From: Paracoccaceae bacterium
GTDB taxonomy: Bacteria; Pseudomonadota; Alphaproteobacteria; Rhodobacterales; Rhodobacteraceae
NCBI GenBank assembly: GCA_020637675.1
Contig: JACKKD010000004.1
Location: forward strand, 1 to 64,000
Reading direction: 5' to 3'
DNA: 64,000 nucleotides
The notes under the pieces were generated by a model. It searched no databases and was not told the DNA's origin. It was given only the letters and a program-made list of their open reading frames with translations. A program made the position numbers and the translations under genes. This document shows, in pieces, positions 43,688-51,854 of the stretch. The stretch's first letter is position 1. Every line of letters starts with the position of its first letter.

Positions 43688-44575
43688 ATGCCAGATGACT
43701 TCGAAAGCAGGAAACTCCGCGCCGCGGCGTGGTTCCGCACGCTTCGCGACGAGATCGTCGCGGCTTTCGAGGCGCTGGAGGACACCGCCCCGCCACGGGA
43801 GGGCGACGCCGGGCCGGGCCGGTTCGAGGTAACCGAGACCCGGCGAACGGCAGACGGCGGAGGCGATGCCGGCGGCGGGCTCATGAGCGTGATGCGGGGC
43901 GGTCGCGCGTTCGAGAAGGTGGGCGTCAACGTCTCGACGGTCCATGGCATGCTGGGCGCGCGGGCGCAGGCGGCGATGGCCGCGCGCGGCATTCCGGGCA
44001 TGGCGGAGGATCCGCGGTTCTGGGCCTCCGGCATCAGTCTCGTCGCCCACATGCAGAACCCGCATGTGCCGGCCGTCCACATGAACACCCGGATGTTCTG
44101 GACGCCCCATGCCTGGTGGTTCGGCGGCGGCGCCGACCTCAACCCCTGCATCGAATACCCTGCGGATACGCTGCATTTCCATGCCACGCTGGAAGCGGCC
44201 TGCGACGCACATGATCCCGGCTACTATCCCCGCTTCAAGTCCTGGGCCGACGAGTATTTCTTCGTCCCCCACCGGGGCCGCGCGCGGGGTGTCGGCGGCA
44301 TCTTCTTCGACGATCTGAACACCGGCGGCTGGGAGGCCAATTTCGCCTTCACCCAGGATGTGGGCCGGGCCTTCCTGTCGGCCTTCGTGCCGCTGGTCGA
44401 ACGTCGGCTCGGCACGCCCTTCGGCGCGGCCGAGCGCGACATCCAGCTTGTGCACCGTGGGCTTTATGCCGAGTACAACCTGGTTTACGACCGCGGCACG
44501 AAGTTCGGGCTGGAGACCGGGCACGACGCGAACGCCGTGCTGATGAGCCTGCCGCCCCTGGCCAAGTGGATCTGA
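43688..44575 (+). CDS. hemF: Oxygen-dependent coproporphyrinogen III oxidase
   Basis: This is the aerobic counterpart of HemN. The 295-residue protein carries HemF signatures: GVNVSTVHGML, HMNTRMFWTPHAWWFGGGAD, the conserved FHATLEAACDAHDPGYYPRF segment, and EYNLVYDRGTKFGLETGHD near the C-terminus. ATG 43688 (MPDDFESRK) follows AGGGAA; the frame extends upstream without conserved residues. The chorismate mutase gene follows by 18 bp. Confidence 0.96.
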   Translation: MPDDFESRKLRAAAWFRTLRDEIVAAFEALEDTAPPREGDAGPGRFEVTETRRTADGGGDAGGGLMSVMRGGRAFEKVGVNVSTVHGMLGARAQAAMAARGIPGMAEDPRFWASGISLVAHMQNPHVPAVHMNTRMFWTPHAWWFGGGADLNPCIEYPADTLHFHATLEAACDAHDPGYYPRFKSWADEYFFVPHRGRARGVGGIFFDDLNTGGWEANFAFTQDVGRAFLSAFVPLVERRLGTPFGAAERDIQLVHRGLYAEYNLVYDRGTKFGLETGHDANAVLMSLPPLAKWI

Positions 44576-44593
44576 CGACGAGGGAGGACGGCA

Positions 44594-44887
44594 ATGACGC
44601 CTTCGCAATGCAGTACCATGGCCGAGCTTCGCGCCGAGATCGACCGCATCGACGCGCGGCTCGTGGCGCTGCTGGCCGAGCGCGCGGGCTACATCGACCG
44701 GGCGGCAGAGCTGAAGCCGGCGCTGGGCCTGCCGGCGCGGATCGACGACCGGGTGGAGGAAGTCGTCGAAAAGGTTCGTGCCCGCGCCATGGCCGAGGCG
44801 CTCGACCCCGATCTGGCCGAGGCACTCTGGCGGCGGCTCATCGATTGGTCGATTGCGCGGGAGGAGGCGAAGATCGGCCGCGAGTAG
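44594..44887 (+). CDS. AroQ-class chorismate mutase
   Basis: The 97-residue all-helical enzyme converts chorismate to prephenate, the substrate of PheA (15074). The AroQ pattern is LRAEIDRIDARLVALLAERA, a Lys in AAELKPALG and the C-terminal LWRRLIDWSIAREEAK. Some members of this subfamily act as isochorismate-pyruvate lyase, which cannot be excluded. The last 50 bp overlap the 3' end of the opposite-strand kinase gene. Confidence 0.88.
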   Translation: MTPSQCSTMAELRAEIDRIDARLVALLAERAGYIDRAAELKPALGLPARIDDRVEEVVEKVRARAMAEALDPDLAEALWRRLIDWSIAREEAKIGRE

Positions 44888-46268
44888 CTTCCGCGCCCCC
44901 GTCTCGGCGTGCGGGGAACGCGATCCGCACCTTCAGCCCCGGTGCATTGTCGAGGAGCGCGAGTTCCGCCCCATGGTGTCGCGCCGTCGCGGCGACGAGC
45001 GCGAGGCCAAGCCCGTGGCCCGGCGTCGTCCGGCTGCGCTCCAGCCGGTAGAGCCGCCGCAGCACCTTCTCGCGCTCCTCCTCCGGAATGCCGGGGCCGC
45101 GGTCAGCCACCTCGAGCACCGGGCGGCCGCCTTCCTCAGCGGTGCGCAGGCTGATCGCCGTGCCATCCGGCGTGTGGCGGAATGCATTCTCGATGAGATT
45201 TGCGAGTGCCTGGCCGACCAGGCCCTTGTCACCCGAAACCGTGAGCGGCGCGGCCGAGAGGTCCAGGATCAGCGCGCGTCCGGCCTCTTCGGCGTCTGGC
45301 CCGTAGATCTCCGCGATACCCGCCGCCAGCGCGTTGAGATCGAAGGGCACCGAGGGAAGGCGGGTGCCACCGCCCTCGATCTGGGCGATGCGGAGGAGGC
45401 CCTGGAACACGGCGACGGCGCCCTCGGCCTCGGCCAGCGCGCGGTCCGCCAGCCCCGCCTCGCGGCTTCCAGTGGACAGGCCGTCGCGGAGGTCGTGCAG
45501 CAGGACCGTCATCCGCTGCAGCGGTGTCTTGAGGTCATGTGCGATGTCGGCGGAGACCTGTTTCAGTGCTTCGGTCGCGGCCTCCTGGGCCTCGGCCATG
45601 CGGTTGATCCGCGCGCCGATCCGGGCAAGGTCGTCGGCCCGGCCCGGCTCGGCCGGAATGCGGGTGTCGAATGCGCCTTCAGAGAGGCGGGAGAGCGCCC
45701 GCTCGATCCGTTCCACCCGCGCCCGGGCACGGGCGGCGAGCGCCGCGCCGATCCCGAGCGAGATCAGCACCGTGGGCCCCAGGCTGAGGGCGAGGAGCCC
45801 GAGAAAGGTGCGGCCAAGCTCGCGGATCGGCGTCAGGCTTTCGCCGATGATGAGCACGCCCCCCGCCTGCCGGTCGATGAGCGGCATGTAGCCGTCGCGG
45901 CCAAGCGGGCGGCCCTCCGGCATTGGCCGGATTTCCACGCCTTCGCCCGTTAGCCGCGCGTCGGCATTGCCGGTCACGCGGCCGTCGGGGGCGATGTAGG
46001 CGAAGACCCGGTGGGCCGGATCGGCCGCCTCGGCCGCCGCCGTCACCATGACCTCGGCCGCGCCGGGCGAGGCCGCAACCTCGAACCCGGCCATGAGCTG
46101 GGCAAGGTTGGCGCGCATTGCCTCCTCCGCGCTGGTCCTGAGGCTGAGGTAGGCGAGGCCGAGGGTGACGAGATTGACCACGGCGAAGACCGCGACGAGG
46201 CCCATGGCCTGGCGTACCGGCGTCGATCCCGCGCTGCGGCTCATCAGGCGGAAGAGGCGCGGCGCCAA
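44838..46268 (-). CDS. Two-component sensor histidine kinase
   Basis: The 476-residue inner-membrane kinase has TM1 about 22-44, a periplasmic sensor about 45-150, TM2 about 155-178, a HAMP domain, the H box ADIAHDLKTPL (H244), N box NLIENAFRHT, G1 DRGPGIP and G2 GHGLGLAL. The start is TTG 46268 with GAGG seven bases upstream, two bases after the response-regulator stop; ATG 46244 is the alternative. The C-terminal tail is Pro/Ser-rich and overlaps the chorismate mutase gene. Confidence 0.93.
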   Translation of the reverse strand: MAPRLFRLMSRSAGSTPVRQAMGLVAVFAVVNLVTLGLAYLSLRTSAEEAMRANLAQLMAGFEVAASPGAAEVMVTAAAEAADPAHRVFAYIAPDGRVTGNADARLTGEGVEIRPMPEGRPLGRDGYMPLIDRQAGGVLIIGESLTPIRELGRTFLGLLALSLGPTVLISLGIGAALAARARARVERIERALSRLSEGAFDTRIPAEPGRADDLARIGARINRMAEAQEAATEALKQVSADIAHDLKTPLQRMTVLLHDLRDGLSTGSREAGLADRALAEAEGAVAVFQGLLRIAQIEGGGTRLPSVPFDLNALAAGIAEIYGPDAEEAGRALILDLSAAPLTVSGDKGLVGQALANLIENAFRHTPDGTAISLRTAEEGGRPVLEVADRGPGIPEEEREKVLRRLYRLERSRTTPGHGLGLALVAATARHHGAELALLDNAPGLKVRIAFPARRDGGAEATRGRSSPPPAQSTNR

Positions 46269-46270
46269 TG

Positions 46271-46942
46271 TCAGTCCTCGATCTTGTAGCCCGCGCCGCG
46301 AACGGTGCGGATCAGTTCGCGCCCGAAGGGCTTGTCCACCTTGGCGCGGAGCCGGCTGACATGGGTTTCGACAACGTTGGTCTGCGGATCGAAGCTGAGG
46401 TCCCAGACGGATTCGAGCAGCATCGTGCGCGTCTGCACCCGACCCTTGCGGCGCATCAGGTGTTCCAGGAGCGTGAATTCGCGGGGCAGGAGGTCTATCT
46501 CCTTGCCGGCGCGCGTCACCTTGCGGGCGATGAGGTCCATCGTCAGGTCTCCCGCCTTCAGCACGGTTTCCACCACCGGCTGCGCGGCACGGCGGCCAAG
46601 CACGTCGATCCGGGCGGAAAGCTCGCCGAAGGCGAAGGGTTTCACGAGATAGTCGTCGCCGCCCGCCCGCAAACCCTCGATCCGGTCGTCTACCCCGCCC
46701 ATGGCCGTGAGGAAGAGTGCCGGCACAGTCACCTTGGCCGAGCGCAGCGCGCGGACGAGCGAAAGCCCGTCGAGCCCCGGCAGCATCCGGTCGACGATCA
46801 GCACGTCGTAGCCGCCCCGCATCGCCTGCGCGAGCGCCTCGCGCCCGTCGGTCAGGTGATCGACGACATGGCCTTCCTCGCGCAGGCCCCTCGCCACATA
46901 GGCCGCGGTCGTCGCGTCGTCTTCGATCAGGAGGAGCTTCAT
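46271..46942 (-). CDS. OmpR-family response regulator
   Basis: The 223-residue protein has an N-terminal receiver (MKLLLIEDD, acidic pair E7/D8-D9, phospho-acceptor D51 in LIVDRMLPGLDG, K in DDYLVKPF) and a winged-helix output ending THVSRLRAKVDKPFG and VRGAGYKIED. ATG 46942; upstream in-frame starts add non-conserved residues. It is the partner of the adjacent kinase and is divergent from the HtrA-type protease gene, which suggests envelope-stress control. Confidence 0.94.
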   Translation of the reverse strand: MKLLLIEDDATTAAYVARGLREEGHVVDHLTDGREALAQAMRGGYDVLIVDRMLPGLDGLSLVRALRSAKVTVPALFLTAMGGVDDRIEGLRAGGDDYLVKPFAFGELSARIDVLGRRAAQPVVETVLKAGDLTMDLIARKVTRAGKEIDLLPREFTLLEHLMRRKGRVQTRTMLLESVWDLSFDPQTNVVETHVSRLRAKVDKPFGRELIRTVRGAGYKIED

Positions 46943-47177
46943 CGCGGCGGTCCGTCTTCTCGCTGGCCTCAACATGGGCGGGCCGGGCCGCTTTGTCACG
47001 CCGACGCTGCGGGGCGCTGACGCGAAGATTACATTTCGGTCAGTTTCGCCGATGGCTCGCGGCCGTGTGATGAAGCTTACGGAAATTCAACCCTGGCGAC
47101 GGTCGGGTGCAAGGACGCCGCTCCAACTTGGCATCGTCCCCGGCAGCGGCCGGGCCCCCTCTTCGAAGGAGCAGACG

Positions 47178-48332
47178 ATGACAATTCCCACCCGTTCCCG
47201 CACCCTGCGCATACCGGCGCTCGCGCTCGGTGCGCTCATGGGCGCCACGGCGCTGACCGCCGTCGCGCCCGCCCTCATGCCCGCGCCCGCCCATGCCGCG
47301 GCGGTCCAGCCCGGCGGCTATGTCGCGCTTGTCGAGAAGGTCGCGCCGGCGGTGGTCTACATAGAGGTCACTAAGGCGGTCGAGCAGCCGGCGATGACCC
47401 CTGGCAACATGCCCGAGGGTTTCCCCTTCGACGAGTTCATGCGCCGATTCGGGATGCCGATGCCGATGCCCGGGGATCCGCAGGGTCACGGAGGCGAGGT
47501 GCGCGGCGTCGGCACCGGCTTCATCGTCTCGGCCGACGGGCAAATCGTTACCAACGCCCATGTCGTCGATGGCGCGGATTCGGTGAAGGTGACTCTGTCC
47601 GACGGGCGCACCGTTGATGGCAAGGTGCTTGGACGCGATGCCGCGACGGACATCGCGCTGATCAAGGTCGAGGCTGGCGACAGCCTGCCGACGGTGGCCT
47701 TCGGGGACTCCACGCAACTGAAGGTCGGGCAGGACGTGGTGGCCATCGGCAACCCCTTCGGCCTTGGGAATTCCGTGACCTCGGGCATCGTCTCGGCGCT
47801 CGGCCGGGACATCAATTCGGGCCCCTTCGACAACTACATCCAGACCGACGCGGCCATCAACAAGGGCAACTCCGGCGGCCCCCTGTTCAACACCGACGGC
47901 GAGGTCGTCGGCATCAATACCGCCATCTTCTCGCCCACCGGCGGCTCGGTCGGCATCGGCTTTGCGGTACCCTCTGAGACCGCGTCCAAGGTCGTCGCGG
48001 CGCTGGCCGAGGGCGGCACGGTGGAGCGCGGCTTCCTCGGCGTGCAGATCCAGCCGGTGACGGAGGATATCGCGGCCGCCCTCGGTTTCGACAAGGCGAA
48101 GGGCGTGCTCGTCTCCGACGTGACCGCTGACACCCCGGCGGCGAAGGCCGGGATCACGCGGGGTGACATCGTCCTCAGCGTCAACGGGACAGAGGTGAAC
48201 TCCCCACGCGACCTCACGCGGCTCATCGCGACGGATGCGCCGGGCGCCACCGTGACGCTCTCGCTCATGCGGGCAGGAAAACCGGTCGAAACCTCGGTCA
48301 CGCTGACCAGCCGACCGGACCAGCCGGCCTGA
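47178..48332 (+). CDS. Periplasmic HtrA/Deg-family serine protease (single PDZ)
   Basis: The 384-residue protein has a signal peptide (about 1-40, ending AHA). The trypsin-like domain has H128 (TNAHVVD), D158 (ATDIALIKV) and S232 (NKGNSGGPLF). One C-terminal PDZ domain (about 290-375, GVLVSDVTADTPAAKAGI) makes it DegS-like in architecture rather than the two-PDZ DegP. ATG 47178 follows AAGGAG. It is divergent from the response regulator, a probable regulatory link. Confidence 0.94.
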   Translation: MTIPTRSRTLRIPALALGALMGATALTAVAPALMPAPAHAAAVQPGGYVALVEKVAPAVVYIEVTKAVEQPAMTPGNMPEGFPFDEFMRRFGMPMPMPGDPQGHGGEVRGVGTGFIVSADGQIVTNAHVVDGADSVKVTLSDGRTVDGKVLGRDAATDIALIKVEAGDSLPTVAFGDSTQLKVGQDVVAIGNPFGLGNSVTSGIVSALGRDINSGPFDNYIQTDAAINKGNSGGPLFNTDGEVVGINTAIFSPTGGSVGIGFAVPSETASKVVAALAEGGTVERGFLGVQIQPVTEDIAAALGFDKAKGVLVSDVTADTPAAKAGITRGDIVLSVNGTEVNSPRDLTRLIATDAPGATVTLSLMRAGKPVETSVTLTSRPDQPA

Positions 48333-48352
48333 CCATCCCCCCGGTTCGGACG

Positions 48353-48386
48353 GCGGGCGGGCGTCCCTGGCGGGGCGCCCGCTTCG
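48353..48386 (+). terminator. hairpin after the HtrA-type gene
   Basis: GCGGGCG (48353-48359) and CGCCCGC (48376-48382) pair over a 16-base GC-rich loop and are followed by a T-rich stretch. It separates the protease gene from the downstream sugar operon. Confidence 0.5.
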
Positions 48387-48395
48387 TCTTGGCGC

Positions 48396-48411
48396 TGATG
48401 AAATCTCGTCA
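48396..48411. promoter_or_regulatory. candidate LacI-family operator A
   Basis: TGATGAAATCTCGTCA is a near-perfect 16-bp palindrome (TGAyGArATyTCrTCA) 63 bp upstream of the first TIM-barrel gene. A closely related sequence occurs at 51829 in front of the first lacI-type gene. Confidence 0.55.
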
Positions 48412-48474
48412 GAGCGGCCCTTTCCTCGCGCCGGCGAAAGGCGCATTCACCGGGAAACCGAGCGCGAGGGGGCA

Positions 48475-49398
48475 ATGGGCATCACTGTGACGACGGCACC
48501 TTGCTGCTGGGGCGTCGATGACGTGACGAACCCCAACCTTCCCGCATGGACCCGCGTCCTCGACGAGGCTGCCGCGGCAGGCTATGGCGGGCTGGAGCTT
48601 GGCCCCTATGGCTACGTGCCGCTCGACCTGCCCGTTGTGAGCGAGGCACTGACGGCGCGGGGGCTCTACATCGTCGCGGGCACGATCTTCGACGATCTGG
48701 TGGCGCCGGCGCGGCGCGCCGACCTCTTGCGCCAGACCCGCGAGATCTGCGCGCTGATCACCGGTCTGCCCAAGCCGCCCGTGGCGGGCGGGCAGCGCTA
48801 CCCGGCGCCCTATCTCACCGTCATGGACTGGGGCCACGACGAACGCGACTTCGCCGCCGGCCATTCGGCGCGCGCGCCGAGACTGTCGGCGGAAGCCTGG
48901 GACGGGATGATGGCGACGATCCGCGCCATCGCAGAGGTTGCGAGGGATGAGTCCGGCGTGCGCGCCGTGGTGCATCCCCACGCCGGCGGCTACATCGAGT
49001 TCCGCGACGAGATCGACCGGCTCGCCGCCGACATCCCAGCGGATGTCGCGGGCTTCTGCATCGACACCGGCCACAGCCACTACGCCGGGATGGATCCGCT
49101 CGATACGCTCGCGCGCTACTGGAACCGGATCGACTACATCCACTTCAAGGACATCGACCGAACCGTGTTCGACCGCGTCATGGGCGAACGCATCCGCTTC
49201 TTCGAGGCCTGTGCGCAAGGCGTCATGTGCCCGATCGGCCGGGGCGTCATCGACTATCCGGCGATCCGGGCCTTTCTGGCCGAGAAGGGCTACGGCGGCT
49301 ACATCACGGTGGAGCAGGAACGCGATCCGCTTAACGCGGCCGGATCGCTCGCCGATGTGAAGGCGAGCCGGGACTACCTGAAAAGCGTCGGATACTGA
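48475..49398 (+). CDS. Sugar phosphate isomerase/epimerase-like TIM-barrel protein
   Basis: The 307-residue protein of the AP-endonuclease-2/xylose-isomerase-like superfamily has CCWGVDDVTNPNLPAWTRVL at the N-terminus. Metal-binding residues are expected in VVHPHAGGYIEF, FCIDTGHSHYAG, YIHFKDID and ITVEQERDP. It resembles IolE/MocC-type inosose dehydratases but has diverged, so the substrate is uncertain. It is paired with the next dehydrogenase (13 bp gap), with operator A upstream. A true iolE begins at 63858. Confidence 0.85.
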   Translation: MGITVTTAPCCWGVDDVTNPNLPAWTRVLDEAAAAGYGGLELGPYGYVPLDLPVVSEALTARGLYIVAGTIFDDLVAPARRADLLRQTREICALITGLPKPPVAGGQRYPAPYLTVMDWGHDERDFAAGHSARAPRLSAEAWDGMMATIRAIAEVARDESGVRAVVHPHAGGYIEFRDEIDRLAADIPADVAGFCIDTGHSHYAGMDPLDTLARYWNRIDYIHFKDIDRTVFDRVMGERIRFFEACAQGVMCPIGRGVIDYPAIRAFLAEKGYGGYITVEQERDPLNAAGSLADVKASRDYLKSVGY

Positions 49399-49411
49399 GG
49401 GAGGCAGGGCC

Positions 49412-50581
49412 ATGATCGACGGCACCAGAAAGACGAAACGCGCGCTGCGCTGGGGCATGGTCGGCGGCGGGCGGGGCAGCCAGATCGGCTACATCCACCG
49501 TTCGGCGGCGCTGAGGGACGGGTATTTCGAGCTGAAAGCCGGGGCGCTCGACCTGAACGCGGCGCGGGGCGCGGCCTTTGCGGCCGACCTCGGCGTCGAG
49601 CCGGGCCGCGCCTATCCCGACTGGGGCGCGATGATCGCTGCCGAGGCGGCGCGCACGGACGGGGTCGAGGTTGTCACCATAGCGACGCCCAACAACACGC
49701 ATTACGAAATCGCGAAGGCCGCGCTTCAGGCGGGACTGCATGTCATCTGCGAGAAGCCCCTTTGCTTCACCACCGCCGAGGCAGAGGAGTTGAAGGCGCT
49801 CGCCAGGACCAAGGGCCGGGTGATCGGCGTGACCTACGGCTATTCCTGCTACCAGACAATCGAGGAAGCGCGCGCGCTCGTCGCGTCGGGTGCGCTGGGC
49901 AAAGTGCGGCTGGTGAACCTCCAGTTCGCCCACGGCTTCCATTCCGCCCCGGTGGAAGAGGAGAACCCGGCGATCAGGTGGCGGGTGGACCCGAAATTCG
50001 CCGGGCCGTCCTACGTCCTCGGAGACCTTGCCACGCACCCGCTTTACCTCTCCGAGGTGATCTGTCCGGATCTCAGGATCAAGCGCCTGATGTGCGCGCG
50101 GCAGAGCTTCGTCGCCTCGCGCGCACCCTTGGAAGACAACGCGGTGACGCTGATGGAATACGAGGGCGGCGCCTTCGGCACGCTCTGGACCTCGGCCGTC
50201 AACGCCGGGGCGATGCACAGCCAGAAGGTGCGGATCGTCGGCGAGAAGGCGTCCATCGAGTGGTGGGACGAGTTCCCGAACCAGCTTCGCTACGAGGTGC
50301 AGGGCGAACCGCCGCGCATTCTCGACCGCGGCATGGACTATCTGAGCCCTGCCGCGCGCGCCGACGACCGGATCGGCGGAGGACACCCAGAGGGGCTCTT
50401 CGAAAGTTGGGCGACGATGTACGAACGCTTCGCCCGCGCCATCGAGGCCGCGAACGAGGGCCGCGCCCCGGACCCCGCCCTGCGTTACCCCGACGCGGCT
50501 GCGGGCGTCGCGGGCGTGCGCTGGGTGGAGAACTGCGTGCGCTCGGCCGATGCAGGCGGCGTCTGGGTGGACTACGCCTGA
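49412..50581 (+). CDS. Gfo/Idh/MocA-family oxidoreductase
   Basis: The 389-residue NAD(P)-dependent sugar or polyol dehydrogenase has the Rossmann motif GMVGGGRGSQIGYIHR (15-30), ATPNNTHYEIA, EKP (114-116) and the catalytic region GDLATHPLYLSEV (Asp and His). The long C-terminal domain includes WWDEFPNQLRYEVQGEPP. The substrate is unknown; context suggests an inositol-related polyol. It is second in a two-gene operon and converges with iolG across a stop-codon hairpin. Confidence 0.88.
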   Translation: MIDGTRKTKRALRWGMVGGGRGSQIGYIHRSAALRDGYFELKAGALDLNAARGAAFAADLGVEPGRAYPDWGAMIAAEAARTDGVEVVTIATPNNTHYEIAKAALQAGLHVICEKPLCFTTAEAEELKALARTKGRVIGVTYGYSCYQTIEEARALVASGALGKVRLVNLQFAHGFHSAPVEEENPAIRWRVDPKFAGPSYVLGDLATHPLYLSEVICPDLRIKRLMCARQSFVASRAPLEDNAVTLMEYEGGAFGTLWTSAVNAGAMHSQKVRIVGEKASIEWWDEFPNQLRYEVQGEPPRILDRGMDYLSPAARADDRIGGGHPEGLFESWATMYERFARAIEAANEGRAPDPALRYPDAAAGVAGVRWVENCVRSADAGGVWVDYA

Positions 50582-50595
50582 CCGGATCAGGGCGT
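50574..50595. terminator. stop-codon hairpin between MocA-type gene and iolG
   Basis: ACGCCTGA (50574-50581) pairs with TCAGGGCGT (50587-50595), leaving one bulged base and the loop CCGGA. Both stop codons lie inside the stem. It is the most stable of the four hairpins of this kind in the window. Confidence 0.5.
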
Positions 50596-51591
50596 CCAGT
50601 CGGGCGTGAGCGTGACGGGTCGTCCCGTTCGGATGGAGGCAATCGCGGCCTCAGCCAGCCGCTGCGCCTCCAGCCCGTCGCGGATCATGGCCAGGGGCGG
50701 GGCGCCCTCGCGGATCAGCGCGGCGAAGGCTTCCATCTCCGCCCGGTAGGCTTCGGCGAAGCGGCTGATGAAATGGTCCATCGGCCGCTCCGTCCGCGCA
50801 CCCTCCGGCCCCGCTATGCGGACATCGTTCGACGGGCGGTTGTCAACGAAGAGCACCTCGCGCGCGCAATGCGCCTCCAGCCGCTGGTCGTAGCCGAGCG
50901 GGCTGCGCCGGCTGTTGGCCATCTGCACCATCCGGCCCGAAGCGGAAACCATGTTGACCATGAGGCTGTCGATGTCGCCCTCGGCGGCGATGCCTGTGTC
51001 GAAGAGCGCGCCGCCGATGGCATGGACGGAGGCCATCTCCTCCCCCAGCATGTAGCGCGCCTGGTCGAAATCGTGGATCGCCTGGTCGCGCAGCATTCCG
51101 CCGGACCGCGCGACATAGGCGCGCGGTGGCGGCGCCGGGTCGCGCGTCTGCATCAGGAGCTGTTCGAGGGGGCCCGAGACGCAGGAGGCGATCCGCTCGC
51201 GCACGGCGCGGAAGTTCGGATCATAGCGGCGCTGGAAGCCGAGCATGGAGGGGATTCCCGAAGCCTCGACCGCCCGCGTGACGCGGGCAACGGTGGGGAA
51301 ATCGAGGCTCACCGGCTTTTCGCAGAAGACGGCGAGCCCGCGTTCGGCGGCGGCCAGAAGAAGGTCGCCGTGGCTGTCGGTCGACGACGCGATGACGATG
51401 CCGTCGATGTCCGCGTCGGCCAGCGCCTCGGCCGCGGAACTGACGCGCGCGCGGGTCTCGCGGGCGAGGGCAGCCGGGTCGGTCCCGGGATCGACGAGAT
51501 GGGCGACCTCGACCCCCGGAAGGGCCGCGGCGTTGCGGGCGTGCATGGCGCCGATGCGCCCCGCGCCGAAGATGGCGAGCCGGATGGTCAT
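50587..51591 (-). CDS. iolG: Inositol 2-dehydrogenase
   Basis: IolG oxidises myo-inositol to 2-keto-myo-inositol with NAD. The 334-residue protein has GAGRIG (9-14), EKP with K92, the specificity motif GFQRRYDPNF (118-127), SGGMLRDQAIHDFDQARYML with D169 and H173, all as in rhizobial IolG. The ATG overlaps the stop of a dehydrogenase remnant (ATGA). It shares the upstream region containing operator B with the divergent LacI gene. Confidence 0.87.
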   Translation of the reverse strand: MTIRLAIFGAGRIGAMHARNAAALPGVEVAHLVDPGTDPAALARETRARVSSAAEALADADIDGIVIASSTDSHGDLLLAAAERGLAVFCEKPVSLDFPTVARVTRAVEASGIPSMLGFQRRYDPNFRAVRERIASCVSGPLEQLLMQTRDPAPPPRAYVARSGGMLRDQAIHDFDQARYMLGEEMASVHAIGGALFDTGIAAEGDIDSLMVNMVSASGRMVQMANSRRSPLGYDQRLEAHCAREVLFVDNRPSNDVRIAGPEGARTERPMDHFISRFAEAYRAEMEAFAALIREGAPPLAMIRDGLEAQRLAEAAIASIRTGRPVTLTPDWTP

Positions 51592-51791
51592 GTCGGCGCC
51601 TCCCTGATCTCGCCCACGGCGACCCAGCGCCGTTCCTCCACTGATTTCAGCATCGCGTCGACGCCGCAGGCCGTCTCGTGCCCGGCGGCGAAGTCGGGCC
51701 AGAGCGGCCCGCCCGCCCCGATCGCCCCGAACCGCAGCTCGCTCACCGCCCGTTCCTCCGGATCGCGCCGGTACGCGCCCGGCTTCCCCAA
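51588..51791 (-). pseudogene. C-terminal remnant of a Gfo/Idh/MocA-family dehydrogenase
   Basis: The minus-strand frame ends in a MocA-like C-terminus: ELRFGAIGAGGPLWPDFAAG, HETACGVDAMLKSVEERRW and VAVGEI. About 65 codons are recognisable, preceded by GKPGAYRRDPEERA. The N-terminal Rossmann and catalytic parts are absent because the lacI-type gene occupies that position on the other strand. The stop overlaps the iolG ATG as ATGA, as if the intact gene was once coupled to iolG. A GTG preceded by GGAGG could still initiate a 52-residue peptide. Confidence 0.6.
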
Positions 51792-51828
51792 GGCTAGGCC
51801 GAGGTGTATCAGGCCGCCATCGCGGCGA

Positions 51829-51844
51829 TGACGAGATTTACTCA
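51829..51844. promoter_or_regulatory. candidate LacI-family operator B
   Basis: TGACGAGATTTACTCA matches the 16-bp palindrome at 48396 at 14 positions when that site is read on the opposite strand. It is 10 bp upstream of the lacI-type start codon and also upstream of the divergent remnant-iolG unit. Confidence 0.5.
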
Positions 51845-51854
51845 AGGGGCAGGG

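Noticed and set aside
42749..44608. 619-codon minus-strand frame running through hemF
   Set aside because: Only the final 127 codons are a real gene (lipoprotein 2). The upstream part is antisense to hemF.
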